Shown here piece after piece: positions 25,906 through 35,336 of a stretch of DNA of 64,000 nt. Position numbers and translations under genes: made by a program. Each line of letters opens with the position of its first letter. Positions within the stretch are counted from its first letter, which is position 1. This stretch comes from Methanococcoides vulcani (GTDB lineage Archaea; Halobacteriota; Methanosarcinia; Methanosarcinales; Methanosarcinaceae). The DNA lies in NCBI RefSeq assembly GCF_900111645.1, contig NZ_FOHQ01000002.1, forward strand, positions 124,001-188,000, in the 5' to 3' direction. The notes under the pieces are model-generated. The model searched no databases. It had not been told where the DNA came from and was given only the letters and a program-made list of their open reading frames with translations.

Positions 25906-27798
25906 TCAGGAATTATGGTATAAATCCACAGCAGTATTTGAGTAGATCTTGTTGTTCCTTTGCAGGTAAGTGTACAGTTGAATTTGATTTTCAGATGTTG
26001 GGAAATAATCCCCTTCTTCAAATGCCAGCTTTGTATCTAAAAATTGCTTTTCTCTGATCAGTATGTAACCTTCGTAATCCGGGATACCATCGTAGGCGTT
26101 TATCATATAACTCCTATAATAAGGAAGCTCCAGCGCATCTGATCCATTAAATTCTCGTTGTGTAAAATATCTCGATGTCTCATAATCTGAATGTAGGTTA
26201 GATCCAAACGGAACATGACCGGAAACATGGTCATATCCTGTCAATTCTTCATCAATGAAATACTTGCGATTTGTAGTCGATCCAAAATAATTAGAATCTT
26301 CTGCATTTGATATTATGGAATAAAATGAAAATATGCTAAATAAAACCAATACTATCATAAAAGCAGAACGTATTTTGAGATTTTTAGACATTAAATAATA
26401 TAAAAAAGCAAAAATTCCCGCGCTCATCACGAACGACATAAAGGGAGCAAGAATTAGCATAAATCTATCAAACCTGAACAAAACCATAGATTGCCATAAC
26501 AATTGAATCGGGTTCGGTGTGTATAGGACGAGTGTGAATAAAGCAAATAAACTAAACACACGGGCATATTTCTTATTTTCTTTCCATAGTATATACCCGA
26601 TTCCGATCAAAGCAAAAAATAAAAAAATTGAGGTATCAATGTGGTTTACTAAGAATGACCATTCGTTACCAGATTGAACAGTAGCTTTCACCACCGGGGT
26701 TTCGAAATGTTCTGGCCTGATATGCGATTCCATCAAACCTCGAGTAAATGAATATGCATAAAAAAACCAGTACCCAATAAATGTGACATTGACCAATAAC
26801 AAAAAATTGTTGCTTAAATACTGTTTATTACCTGCAATTCGTTCGCAGACAAATAGAAGAAGTATCAATATAACCATTTGAATTATTGAGACCTGATGTA
26901 CAAGTATGACGAATATACATAAAAGTATTGCAAGGAACCTGTAAACAGCTTTATTTTTATCACTGTGACCTTTATATGTTAGATATATCATTATGAGAAA
27001 TCCGACATAGGCTACAGTTCTGGTTACCACATATGCGCCATAGAGTATTACCACAGAAGTCACTGAGTATATTAAACATGTAAGGAGCGACATTTGTGAA
27101 TTACGTGTGGTTAAATTAAATAATTTGTAAATAAAAACAATTAGAATCACATAAAGGGGAATTGCTATCAAGAAAAGAGTGTTTTTGAGATCTAAACCCA
27201 ATAAATAAGAACTTTCAGCGATCAGTATATGGTATAATGGGAAGTTCGCATATTCTAAAAAGTAATCTATTGGGAGTGTGTACCCGGATAGATATGTTAT
27301 CTTAGCGAAAAATAAGTGCGGTAAAATATCAGTCCAACCGAAATATAGTGGATACTTTAATGTCATCCCGCCGATAACACTGGCCATAAGGAGTATTATT
27401 TCAGACAATATTATCAATGTATTTGCATCTCTTGAGAAGATCTGCGTAAATATCAGGGAATATAATATCAAAATTAGCACAAAATAATACCATGGTCTAA
27501 ATGGAATTAACAATAATATCAATATGGATACATTGAACAATATGCCAAAAAGCGCACTCAATGTCCTTTGATTAATTATTAATGTATTTGAAGAAGAAGT
27601 TAATTCGATCTCTCTTTTATGATATATCAGTACTAAAAATAATGATGCTAAAATGGCTGGGAGTCCTGTTGCCAGGCCCCTTATTGCATAATCAGGCCTA
27701 TCTATGGCAAAAGCTAACAAAAATCCACTTACTACCGTCAGAAGTATCAATACAGGTAATGCAAGCGCAAAAGAGTGTATCTTATTATCTTTAGTCAT
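25906..27798 (-). CDS. Large polytopic membrane protein, GT-C / polymerase-like
   Basis: A 630-aa protein with roughly thirteen to fifteen hydrophobic helices (about 10-500) and a soluble C-terminal part. An acidic loop after the first helices, YFGWTDILPHLFFAKI, has the D...H pattern often seen in the first extracellular loop of GT-C glycosyltransferases. It resembles the 595-aa protein at 56611-58398 in length and layout (GEGDVLFHIGVMKDIV loop). Probable role: lipid-linked sugar transfer or repeat-unit polymerisation outside the membrane. It is more AT-rich than the housekeeping genes. Confidence 0.6.
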   Translation of the reverse strand: MTKDNKIHSFALALPVLILLTVVSGFLLAFAIDRPDYAIRGLATGLPAILASLFLVLIYHKREIELTSSSNTLIINQRTLSALFGILFNVSILILLLIPFRPWYYFVLILILYSLIFTQIFSRDANTLIILSEIILLMASVIGGMTLKYPLYFGWTDILPHLFFAKITYLSGYTLPIDYFLEYANFPLYHILIAESSYLLGLDLKNTLFLIAIPLYVILIVFIYKLFNLTTRNSQMSLLTCLIYSVTSVVILYGAYVVTRTVAYVGFLIMIYLTYKGHSDKNKAVYRFLAILLCIFVILVHQVSIIQMVILILLLFVCERIAGNKQYLSNNFLLLVNVTFIGYWFFYAYSFTRGLMESHIRPEHFETPVVKATVQSGNEWSFLVNHIDTSIFLFFALIGIGYILWKENKKYARVFSLFALFTLVLYTPNPIQLLWQSMVLFRFDRFMLILAPFMSFVMSAGIFAFLYYLMSKNLKIRSAFMIVLVLFSIFSFYSIISNAEDSNYFGSTTNRKYFIDEELTGYDHVSGHVPFGSNLHSDYETSRYFTQREFNGSDALELPYYRSYMINAYDGIPDYEGYILIREKQFLDTKLAFEEGDYFPTSENQIQLYTYLQRNNKIYSNTAVDLYHNS

Positions 27799-27840
27799 AA
27801 ATTAAAACTCATATGATTTCATATGTATCTTCTATACTAA

Positions 27841-28992
27841 TCACATGTTTGTGCCACGAATATCATCGATTAGTCCCGATTGATCAATGATAGCATCCCA
27901 TGTAAAATTTTTGGAGAGGTCTCTGTTGTTTGTGCACATTTTGTCATATAGTTCTTCATCGTTTAGGAGCATATCGATCTTTTCAGCCAGGTCTTTTGGA
28001 TTACCAGACTCGTATAATAGACAGTTTTGATTCTCGATCAACCAGGACTCCCGTCCCTCGACGTCTGACACTATGATCGGTTTCCCGGCTGCAATATATT
28101 CTTTTGCTTTTCTTGAAGAGAAATAATCTGGATAAAGAGAATGCTTGTCATCTTTGTCATACGGTAGTATGCAAACATCAAATTTGTGTATTAATGCATA
28201 AACATCTTCCCGCTGAAGTCTCCCGGTAAAAATTATGTTTTCAGTGTCACAATATTTGTCCATGATGTGGTCGGCTTTATACCCCATCCCAATAATCACT
28301 CCTACACAATTATTTGCATATTTCACACATTCGCACACATCTTCTATTTTCATAAATTGTTCCCAGTTACCAATAAATCCGATTATCCTTTTATTGCCGG
28401 GTAATTTTATTGAACATGTATGATCAGTTTCATTTATTTTATCTATGTCAATACCATTGGGCATGTATATGCATTTATCCTTGTATTCTTCTATCTGGGC
28501 AATAACTCCTCCACTTACTACAATGATCCTGTCTGCCAAATATAGTGACAGTCTTTCAATATGGTCAACAAAGAAGGCTCTTAAATGTCGATCTTGCTGA
28601 ATTAATTCATTTTTATACTTCCCATGATAATCCGTATATATTTTTATGTTAAGTATCTTTAGAAATGGATACAGCAAGATGGTATCATATCCTCTGATAA
28701 TTACATAATCAACTCTTTTTGAAACGATGTGCCATAGTGAAAGAAGAGTCATCTGAAGCTTAAATATCATGCCTTTCAAAAGTCGAAATTTTCCTGATAT
28801 TGGTATTATGGGTTTAACTTGGATTAAATTTCCCAATCCAATCTGTTCGTCCTCATTTTTTTGCATAATTATATATGTGTCTGGAAACTCCTCTTTCAGT
28901 TTCCGGAATATGTATAGGGCCCTTGAAGATTGAACAATGCTGAATGAAAATTTCGCACTCATCAATATAATTATGCCTTTTTTTTGTTCCAT
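27841..28992 (-). CDS. Family 4 glycosyltransferase
   Basis: A 383-aa GT-B enzyme. The C-terminal donor domain begins near IIGFIGNWEQF and carries CILPYDKDDKHSLYPDYFSSRKAKEYIAAG, a K-x-x-E/D-x-x-x pattern in place of the usual EGFP-x-x-x-x-E, then KPIIVSDVEG. The N-terminal domain opens with GIIILMSAKFSFSIVQSSRAL. It lies 42 bases upstream of the polytopic protein on the same strand, so the two likely form one operon of glycan assembly. Confidence 0.78.
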   Translation of the reverse strand: MEQKKGIIILMSAKFSFSIVQSSRALYIFRKLKEEFPDTYIIMQKNEDEQIGLGNLIQVKPIIPISGKFRLLKGMIFKLQMTLLSLWHIVSKRVDYVIIRGYDTILLYPFLKILNIKIYTDYHGKYKNELIQQDRHLRAFFVDHIERLSLYLADRIIVVSGGVIAQIEEYKDKCIYMPNGIDIDKINETDHTCSIKLPGNKRIIGFIGNWEQFMKIEDVCECVKYANNCVGVIIGMGYKADHIMDKYCDTENIIFTGRLQREDVYALIHKFDVCILPYDKDDKHSLYPDYFSSRKAKEYIAAGKPIIVSDVEGRESWLIENQNCLLYESGNPKDLAEKIDMLLNDEELYDKMCTNNRDLSKNFTWDAIIDQSGLIDDIRGTNM

Positions 28993-29221
28993 GGGATCAG
29001 CTTTCTTATATTATTATTGGACTGTACGTATTTATATTTTTTTTATCACATGTGTATAATATTAGTAAACTCTGATAGATCCAATAAATTTAGAGGTAAA
29101 ATTCTGGAGGAGCGGAACACAGCAATTCCTTACCATATTAAGAAAATAATCAAGCACGGTCTCAGAATAGAAGTCCACAGTCACTCATCCAAAAACAGGG
29201 CAGAAAAACTCCATGGTGCTA

Positions 29222-29771
29222 TTCACACGCTATTCTTTCCAATGGTGAGAAAATTGATAATCCGAAGTATCTTAAAAACTCAATGAAACGAATGAAGGTG
29301 TTGCAGAAAAGATTATCCCGAAAACAAAAGGGTTCTGCAAATAGGCAAAAAGCAAAATTAGCAGTAGCAAAACTTCATGAAAAAATCAGTAATCAACGTA
29401 ATGATTTCCAACACAAATTATCTTTTAAATTAATAAGCGAGAATCAAGCTGTGGCGTTGGAAACATTGAATGTTGAAGGAATGATGAAAAACCATTGTCT
29501 TGCACAACATATCGGTGATGCTTCATGGAGTTCAATCGTGGAGAAATTGGAGTATAAAGCAGAATGGTATGGAAAGACTATTTTGCGTATCGGACAGTTT
29601 GAGCCATCTACCAAAATATGTAATATTTGTGGATATTACAACAAGAACATTACACTTGCAGATCGAAAATGGGATTGTCCAGATTGTAATACAAATCATG
29701 ATAGGGACATCAATGCCGCTATCAATATCATGAAATTTGCACTTGATAAACAAAACTTAATAGGAATTTAA
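29222..29771 (+). pseudogene. tnpB: 5'-truncated TnpB of an IS1341-type element
   Basis: From about 29222 the frame reads SHAILSNGEKIDNPKYLKNS and continues to the stop at 29771, matching residues from about 196 onward of the intact TnpB at 36674-37792. The RuvC-like glutamate (VALETLNV), the zinc ribbon CNICGY ... CPDC and the last aspartate (HDRDINAA) are kept, but the N-terminal half including the first catalytic aspartate (GIDVG) is lost. The sequence just upstream does not match TnpB, so the break point is near 29222. It cannot be an active nuclease. Confidence 0.85.
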
Positions 29772-29773
29772 GC

Positions 29774-29866
29774 ACCTTCGGAACGAGGGGAAGGGCTTGT
29801 GGACTTGTGAACGATGGTTCAAAGGATGAAGCAAGAAGCTCCATGCGTAAGCGTGGAGTAGTTCAC
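29774..29866 (+). ncRNA. Right end of the truncated IS1341 element: putative omega RNA scaffold
   Basis: About 93 bases after the tnpB fragment are nearly identical to those after the intact copy, up to GTTCAC at 29861-29866, where similarity stops. Near the end is the stem CTCCATGC-gtaa-GCGTGGAG (29839-29858). In TnpB systems the right-end RNA is the guide-RNA scaffold, with the guide starting just past the element end. Here the protein is truncated, so only the RNA could still act. Confidence 0.65.
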
Positions 29867-30271
29867 CGAAAATATCTGGCTGTGGACTCAGAAAGCCATG
29901 TAGTAGTAATCAAGATGCCTCTGAGTGGTGGAAGGTGCACTCAAGTACGGAAAAATCCCATGTATGACTTCGAGATTATAAAAATGAACGTTGTTTGCCC
30001 TGTAGATCCATACGTATAAAAAAGATTATATTCAGGTAAACTTTAATATATATATGTTGACACCTGACGCTGAATCATAAAAACCGTAATCTCTGGCTCC
30101 CTAAATTTCGCTAAGTATGACTCAATAGCCTGCACCTATTCAACTATGACTGTAGTGGAGTTTTATCTCACCTGACCTCCTGTCCAGCATCAAGCTGTGA
30201 GATATTCTTACAAAAAAACAGTATTGTTTTGACCATTATCAAATATAGATACGCAAAAGCGAGATATTATA
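29867..30271. other. Non-coding stretch between the tnpB remnant and the flippase gene
   Basis: About 400 bases. The short open frame 29807-30019 begins inside the IS right end and has no recognisable product. An AATATATATATG tract at about 30043-30054 could be a promoter for the flippase gene, which lies over 200 bases downstream. I see no RNA gene. Confidence 0.4.
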
Positions 30272-31726
30272 ATGTCAAGTTTCATCAACAACGTATTAAA
30301 ATTGGTATCTGGGAGTTTGCTGGCGCAGATGTTTGGGATTATGCTATATCCAGTCATTGCCAGGATATACTCTCCGGCTGATTTTGGGGTCTTTCAACTT
30401 TTTCTATCGATCTCAACGATTGTTACAATATTCACTTGTTTTTCTTATGAGCTTTCTATTATGCTCCCAAAAAATGATGAAGATTCTGCCAATATTGTTG
30501 CACTTTGCATAATTCTTCTAACATTTGTATCTATTATTGTCGGTTCTATATTTGTCCTTATCCCGGAGCAGATAGGCAGTCTCCTGAATGCCCCACAACT
30601 TTCTGATTATCTTATATTTGTGCCTCTTGTTGTATTCTTAAATGCCCTTTTTTTTGTGTTGAATTTTTGGACATCCCGGAGAGTCAGGTATGGAGTCATT
30701 GCAACAGCAAGGGTCGTTAATTCATTATCATCCCGGGTTACGCAAATTGGGATTGGGGTAGTCAGAGCATCACCGATCGGATTGATCTCTGGTTATTGTT
30801 TCGGTTATTTGCTGGCAGATCTCCTTATGTTAATAAAAATAAGATCCGATCTACATCTTTTCAATAATATTTCTCTTAAAAACATACGGAGGTTGGCTAT
30901 CAGGTATAAACGATTTCCAATATTTTCGATGTGGTCTCAACTTACAAATGTGATCTCCCTTCAATTAACTCCGTTCATGCTCGTATATTTCTTTAGTTCT
31001 ACCGTAGTTGGATACTATTCAATGGCAAGTCAATTGTTAGTTCTACCTCTGACACTGGTAGGAGGTGCCACCAGTCAGGTATTTTTCCAGAAGGCCAGTG
31101 AAGTGAAAAACATTTCCGGGAATTTAAAGAACATACTAACTGATGTTCATAGGAGATTGATCTCGATTGGCGTATTTCCGATGATGATATTCATGATCAT
31201 CGGTGAAGAGCTGTTCAGCTTTTTTTTGGGATCAAACTGGTATACTGCCGGAACCTATGCCAAGATATTGGCACCGTGGATCTTTTTGCGATTTATATAC
31301 GCCCCGATATCATCTGCTTTCAATATACTTGAAAAACAAAATATAGCATTAGGTTTTAATTTTGTCTTTGTTATTTCGATTTTTCTTGTGCTCTATATTG
31401 GGGGTACCTATGGGGACCCAATGATAGCACTTACTTTACTTTCGGCTACTGCGGTGCTGTTGTGGGGAGCTGCCGATCTCTATATATTAAGAATGTCTGA
31501 TGTTCGATGTATCGATGAAATTAAAAATCTAATAGAATACCTGGCAATAGCATTTGCAATTTCTCTTCCTTTAATTGTGGTGAAGTACCTCTCTTTGTCG
31601 ATATATGTCATCTTCATTGTTGCATTTGCAGTTACGTTTGCTTATTATCTGGTAGTTATGTATAAAGATCCTATACTGAGGGATCACTTATATGGTACAT
31701 TAAAGACTATTAAGAACAAGTTATGA
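30272..31726 (+). CDS. Wzx-type polysaccharide flippase (MATE/MOP superfamily)
   Basis: A 484-aa protein with about fourteen hydrophobic helices and the typical N-terminus LLAQMFGIMLYPVIARIYSPADFGVFQLFLSI, where RIYSPADFG corresponds to the conserved R-x-x-x-P-x-x-F/Y-G motif of O-unit flippases. It should move lipid-linked oligosaccharides to the outer face of the membrane. It is followed 96 bases later by a secreted beta-helix gene on the same strand. Confidence 0.85.
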   Translation: MSSFINNVLKLVSGSLLAQMFGIMLYPVIARIYSPADFGVFQLFLSISTIVTIFTCFSYELSIMLPKNDEDSANIVALCIILLTFVSIIVGSIFVLIPEQIGSLLNAPQLSDYLIFVPLVVFLNALFFVLNFWTSRRVRYGVIATARVVNSLSSRVTQIGIGVVRASPIGLISGYCFGYLLADLLMLIKIRSDLHLFNNISLKNIRRLAIRYKRFPIFSMWSQLTNVISLQLTPFMLVYFFSSTVVGYYSMASQLLVLPLTLVGGATSQVFFQKASEVKNISGNLKNILTDVHRRLISIGVFPMMIFMIIGEELFSFFLGSNWYTAGTYAKILAPWIFLRFIYAPISSAFNILEKQNIALGFNFVFVISIFLVLYIGGTYGDPMIALTLLSATAVLLWGAADLYILRMSDVRCIDEIKNLIEYLAIAFAISLPLIVVKYLSLSIYVIFIVAFAVTFAYYLVVMYKDPILRDHLYGTLKTIKNKL

Positions 31727-31822
31727 ATTTGCTATGAAAATCAATAGTTCAATCAAAGAAGCAAAGTATGGATCTACAAAGTCTTGAGTCATATTTCAAT
31801 GTTATTGTAGCAAGATGGTATA

Positions 31823-34057
31823 ATGAGAAAAACAACTATAACATTATTGTGTAGTCTACTAATATTTGTTCTGTTACTGGGCATCACAACCACTTTACGT
31901 AGTTCACCGGCTGCAGCAACAGTATATGTTGCTACAGATGGCAGCGGTGACTACAATTGTGATGGTACAGATGACCAGGTTCAAATTAACCAGGCAATGG
32001 ACTTCGTAGCAAGCCATTCTGAATATACGACTGTTCATCTAAAAAGTGGTACTTACATTATAGGCGATACGATCTTCATTCATAGTGATACCATACTTGA
32101 AGGTGAGTCTGGTACTGTTGTCAAATTAGAAGATGAATGTGGATGGCCTAGCCAAAAAGGTTTAATCGAACCATCTGGTGAGGGTGCCCATAGTTTTAAA
32201 ATCCATGATTTTGAAGTGGATGGGAACCTTGACAGGCAAACATATGTAGTAACCCAGATGGGTGAGCCAAGCATACATGGTCGGGGATACCTTGATATGT
32301 TCTTTGCGTCCAGTGGTGAGAATGGAGACCAGAGTGCTCCATACGATTTTGAGATATATAATATGTACTTCCATGATGGTGCAAATGATGGTATCAAAAT
32401 CAAAGGGGATAAAACATCTGCTGGTATGAAAATTCACGATAATACATTTTCTCGGACAGGTCATGATGATATATTCATTACGTTATCAAAGGATGTACAT
32501 ATCTATGATAATGATTTCACATGGATTTATGGCGATTGTGGAGTGCGAATAGAGAACACAGATGATGTTGTCATCACAAACAATACTCTGTATACAAAAA
32601 CGTCTGATCCTCGTGGAATCTCCGGAATTTATTTATCCCTTACTCATAATGTGCACACATGTCACAATTATACCGTTGCGTACAATACAATAAGAGATGT
32701 TCAGGAAATGGGCATTGTAGTTTGTAATCGTGTGGCAGGAACACCTGGCCTTGACAAAGCCAAAGATCTGTATATTCATCACAATTTGATCTATAATGCA
32801 ATCGGTAATCGTGGATACGGTGGTGGAATCCAGGTAAATGGCTGGAATAATACTGTGATCGAAAACAATGTGATCGATGGCTGTAATGGCGATGGGATCG
32901 TTACCAGAAACAGGTTTGAAATGGGTGACACGACTGGCTACAAGATATACATCAGAAACAATGTCATCACTAACACAGGTTATTATAGCGGTTTCTCATC
33001 AAGTGGGCATGGTATCAATAATTACCTTGACTCAAGGCATGATCTTATCCTGGAAAACAACAATGTATGGAACAACGAAAAAGGTAATTACCGCAATGTC
33101 GACTCACATGCGTCCGATCTCAACGTCGATCCATTGTTCGTTGATCGGGCAAATCATGATTACCATCTAAAACCGAATTCACCGATCATTGATGCAGGTA
33201 TGGGTGTGTATGTAAGTGCTGGTTCTACACCAGCACCCATTCTGAACACGAACGGTGGCAGGACAGCGGATGAAGGAAGCAGCTTAAGCTTTGTGGTCAG
33301 TAGATGGATAAGCGATATCAGTAGATGGGTAATCGACTCCATAAAAAGTCCGTTCATCGATTCGGACACTGTTCTTGTAACAGTACAGGAAATTCCATCG
33401 GACACTGGCTGCGGAAATTTAGACATAGTACGCGGCACAGCTACAATCGATGGTGATCTAAGTGATTGGCAAAACACAGCAGGGATCACAATTTACGGAG
33501 CTTCCGACAGAAATCCAGAAGAAGACAATACAGCAACAGTAAAGGCAATGTATGATGACACGTACCTTTACTTTGGATATGATGTGACAGACACCACCCT
33601 CCGGGCAAATATGGTACGTGATGACACTAGTCTATATTTAGATGACAGCGTTGAGATATATCTTGACACTTTAGACAACAATGGGGCCGTAATGCAGGCA
33701 GATGACTACCACTTTATCATAAACCTGAATGGTGCAGTAGTGGATGATGTGGGCACCGGTAGTGAGAAGGATTACAATTACACCAGCAATATTCTCAAAA
33801 GCGTGAGGTTGCAGGGCAGCAAGAACGATGCCAGTGACACGGATACAGGCTACATGATCGAGGTTGCAATACCATGGAGTGACATCGGTGGACAACCCTC
33901 TAACGACATTGTTGGTTTGTTCCTTGCCATAAATGACTTGGATAATGCAGGTGATATATATTTCTTTAATTGGTGCAATCTAACAGGTTCCTACGCTGTA
34001 CCTGAAGACTGGGGGGATGCGATCATTACAGGTATAAACAACACAGCGCCTGTCTGA
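31823..34057 (+). CDS. Secreted disaggregatase-like parallel beta-helix protein with a CBM9-like domain
   Basis: A 744-aa protein: signal peptide 1-32 (ending SSPAAA), a right-handed parallel beta-helix at about 33-455 with repeated N-N/D-x-I/V-x-N turns (VITNNTLYT, VIENNVIDG, YIRNNVIT), a short degenerate linker, and at about 530-743 a carbohydrate-binding-like domain (TATIDGDLSDWQ, YLYFGYDVTDTTL, DDSVEIYLDT). The helix part is about two-thirds identical by eye to the protein at 45223. It is likely a polysaccharide lyase or glycan-binding envelope protein. The frame stops with TGA at NTAPV, exactly where the paralogue continues into an Ig-like domain. Confidence 0.78.
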   Translation: MRKTTITLLCSLLIFVLLLGITTTLRSSPAAATVYVATDGSGDYNCDGTDDQVQINQAMDFVASHSEYTTVHLKSGTYIIGDTIFIHSDTILEGESGTVVKLEDECGWPSQKGLIEPSGEGAHSFKIHDFEVDGNLDRQTYVVTQMGEPSIHGRGYLDMFFASSGENGDQSAPYDFEIYNMYFHDGANDGIKIKGDKTSAGMKIHDNTFSRTGHDDIFITLSKDVHIYDNDFTWIYGDCGVRIENTDDVVITNNTLYTKTSDPRGISGIYLSLTHNVHTCHNYTVAYNTIRDVQEMGIVVCNRVAGTPGLDKAKDLYIHHNLIYNAIGNRGYGGGIQVNGWNNTVIENNVIDGCNGDGIVTRNRFEMGDTTGYKIYIRNNVITNTGYYSGFSSSGHGINNYLDSRHDLILENNNVWNNEKGNYRNVDSHASDLNVDPLFVDRANHDYHLKPNSPIIDAGMGVYVSAGSTPAPILNTNGGRTADEGSSLSFVVSRWISDISRWVIDSIKSPFIDSDTVLVTVQEIPSDTGCGNLDIVRGTATIDGDLSDWQNTAGITIYGASDRNPEEDNTATVKAMYDDTYLYFGYDVTDTTLRANMVRDDTSLYLDDSVEIYLDTLDNNGAVMQADDYHFIINLNGAVVDDVGTGSEKDYNYTSNILKSVRLQGSKNDASDTDTGYMIEVAIPWSDIGGQPSNDIVGLFLAINDLDNAGDIYFFNWCNLTGSYAVPEDWGDAIITGINNTAPV

Positions 34058-34320
34058 CTCCCATCGATAGCAGGACCGTGAATGAAGGAAGCACTCTAAG
34101 CTTTACTGTCAGTGCCCGGATGCTGACGATGATACCCTCGCCTACTCTGCCACGGATCTCCCTTCCGGTGCAAGCATTGACAGTTCCACAGGTGCTTTCA
34201 TCTGGACACCATCGAGGGCCAGGGAGGTACCTATGGTGGTGATGTTCGAAGTTACCGATGGTGAACTTACTGATTCAGAAGCCATCATCATCAACGTGAA
34301 TTCGGTCAATACAGCACCTT
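34058..34320 (+). pseudogene. Eroded Ig-like C-terminal extension of the beta-helix gene
   Basis: Directly after the TGA, the DNA still encodes, in shifted frames, RTVNEGSTLSFTVSA and then, from about 34121, DADDDTLAYSATDLPSGA ... FEVTDGELTDSEAIIINV, the same He_PIG/cadherin-like domain found in the 45223 paralogue. At least two frame changes separate it from the upstream gene. It ends abruptly at 34320 (SVNTAP) against the transposase remnant, so the original gene was longer. Confidence 0.75.
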
Positions 34321-34864
34321 TATCAAAGACAACAAGAGAACCTTTTCTTAGTCTCTTGTTTACCTGATGATACATTTTCTTGAAATATGTCTGATCGTTC
34401 AGGTTACCTTTCTTTACAGTGATCCCTAGGAAGGTTGATAGGATCAGTGAGTTCGCGGATCCCTATGGTTATTTGCTTCTTATCTGGTCTATGATCACGA
34501 CTATAGCCATATTTCCCAAGTGGAGCTTTATCTCCATGAAGAACAATGCTTGTCCAGTCCATATTGATATTGGTATGTTCGAAATCATACCTTTTGAATA
34601 AGCTATCTGGATGTATGAAATAATCTCTTCTTTATTTGCACCAATCGTTTCCAGAACTCGATAAAGAGTTCTTTCGCTGAATGTATCAAGATCAAAAAGG
34701 TCAAGCACTTCATCACGGTTTATCCATTCATGTGCTTTTTTGATGCTAAAATTATCTGTGAGCTTATAGCTCACAAGAGCTTTCAATAGACTGTTGATAT
34801 TAATCCCGTTCTTTTTGTGTTTGCCGAAAAAAGGGGAAATCAAGGACATCATAGATTTTTTCAA
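34321..34864 (-). pseudogene. IS1634-like transposase remnant
   Basis: On the minus strand the segment from 34864 reads NSLLKALVSYKLTDNFSI, NRDEVLDLFDLDTFSERTLYRVLE and then, in another frame, GYSRDHRPDKKQITIGI and VNKRLRKGSLVVFDKGA, the conserved order of IS1634-family (IS4-like DDE) transposases. It has at least one internal gap with frameshift near 34550 and stops at KG (34321), so more than half of the transposase is gone. No terminal inverted repeats or target duplication were recognised. It sits between two pieces of beta-helix/CBM9 coding DNA. Confidence 0.7.
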
Positions 34865-34899
34865 CGGCTAGATGGTTCCGATCGGAAAGATATATTGTT

Positions 34900-35218
34900 G
34901 TTAGGAACGATTTCGTATGTTCTTAGTTTTGTTTGCATTTTCGTCGATTCAAATAGAACTAAGAACACTTGTAATAATTTTGACTGTCAAACTTGGGATG
35001 CATACATTTACTTCGCTTTCGATGTGACTGATAAAGACCTCTAGGCAGAGGGTCTGGCTGAGATGGATGGTCTGCACCTTGATGATATTATCGAGATATT
35101 TTTGAATAATGATCAACTGTATGCCCGAACAAGTGTAAACAATAACAATTTAGCAAAAATGTCATGGGACTCTGCTGTAAAACAATCGTACACAAAAAAT
35201 GAGATATATTCTAGATAA
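34900..35218 (+). pseudogene. CBM9-like domain fragment with an in-frame TAG
   Basis: The frame NRTKNTCNNFDCQTWDAYIY ... FAFDVTDKDL, TAG at 35042-35044, then AEGLAEMDGLHLDDIIEIFL aligns without gaps to the CBM9-like domain of the 31823 protein (YLYFGYDVTDTTLRANMVRD ... LYLDDSVEIYL). It ends at TAA 35216. No start or N-terminal part is present, so it is debris of another beta-helix gene. Confidence 0.65.
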
Positions 35219-35336
35219 ATTCCTTATCTTGAAAGTTCTCATATAACAATAATGTCCAATGTACCAGTCTGAGCTTTTGTCAATGTTCCAAAAAATAGTG
35301 TATGATCTTTAAACTTTTAACGTCAATGCCAGTTTC

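Noticed and set aside
28984-29286. 100-codon frame before the truncated tnpB
   Set aside because: Its last 20 codons are out-of-frame tnpB sequence; the rest (ILEERNTAIPYHIKKIIKHG) is not recognised and may be debris of another gene. Too weak to annotate.
29807-30019. 70-codon frame after the truncated tnpB
   Set aside because: It starts inside the conserved IS right end, which is better explained as structured RNA; no homologous frame is open at the other copy.
30060-30200. Possible transposase debris upstream of the flippase gene
   Set aside because: No frame gave a recognisable transposase motif on either strand.
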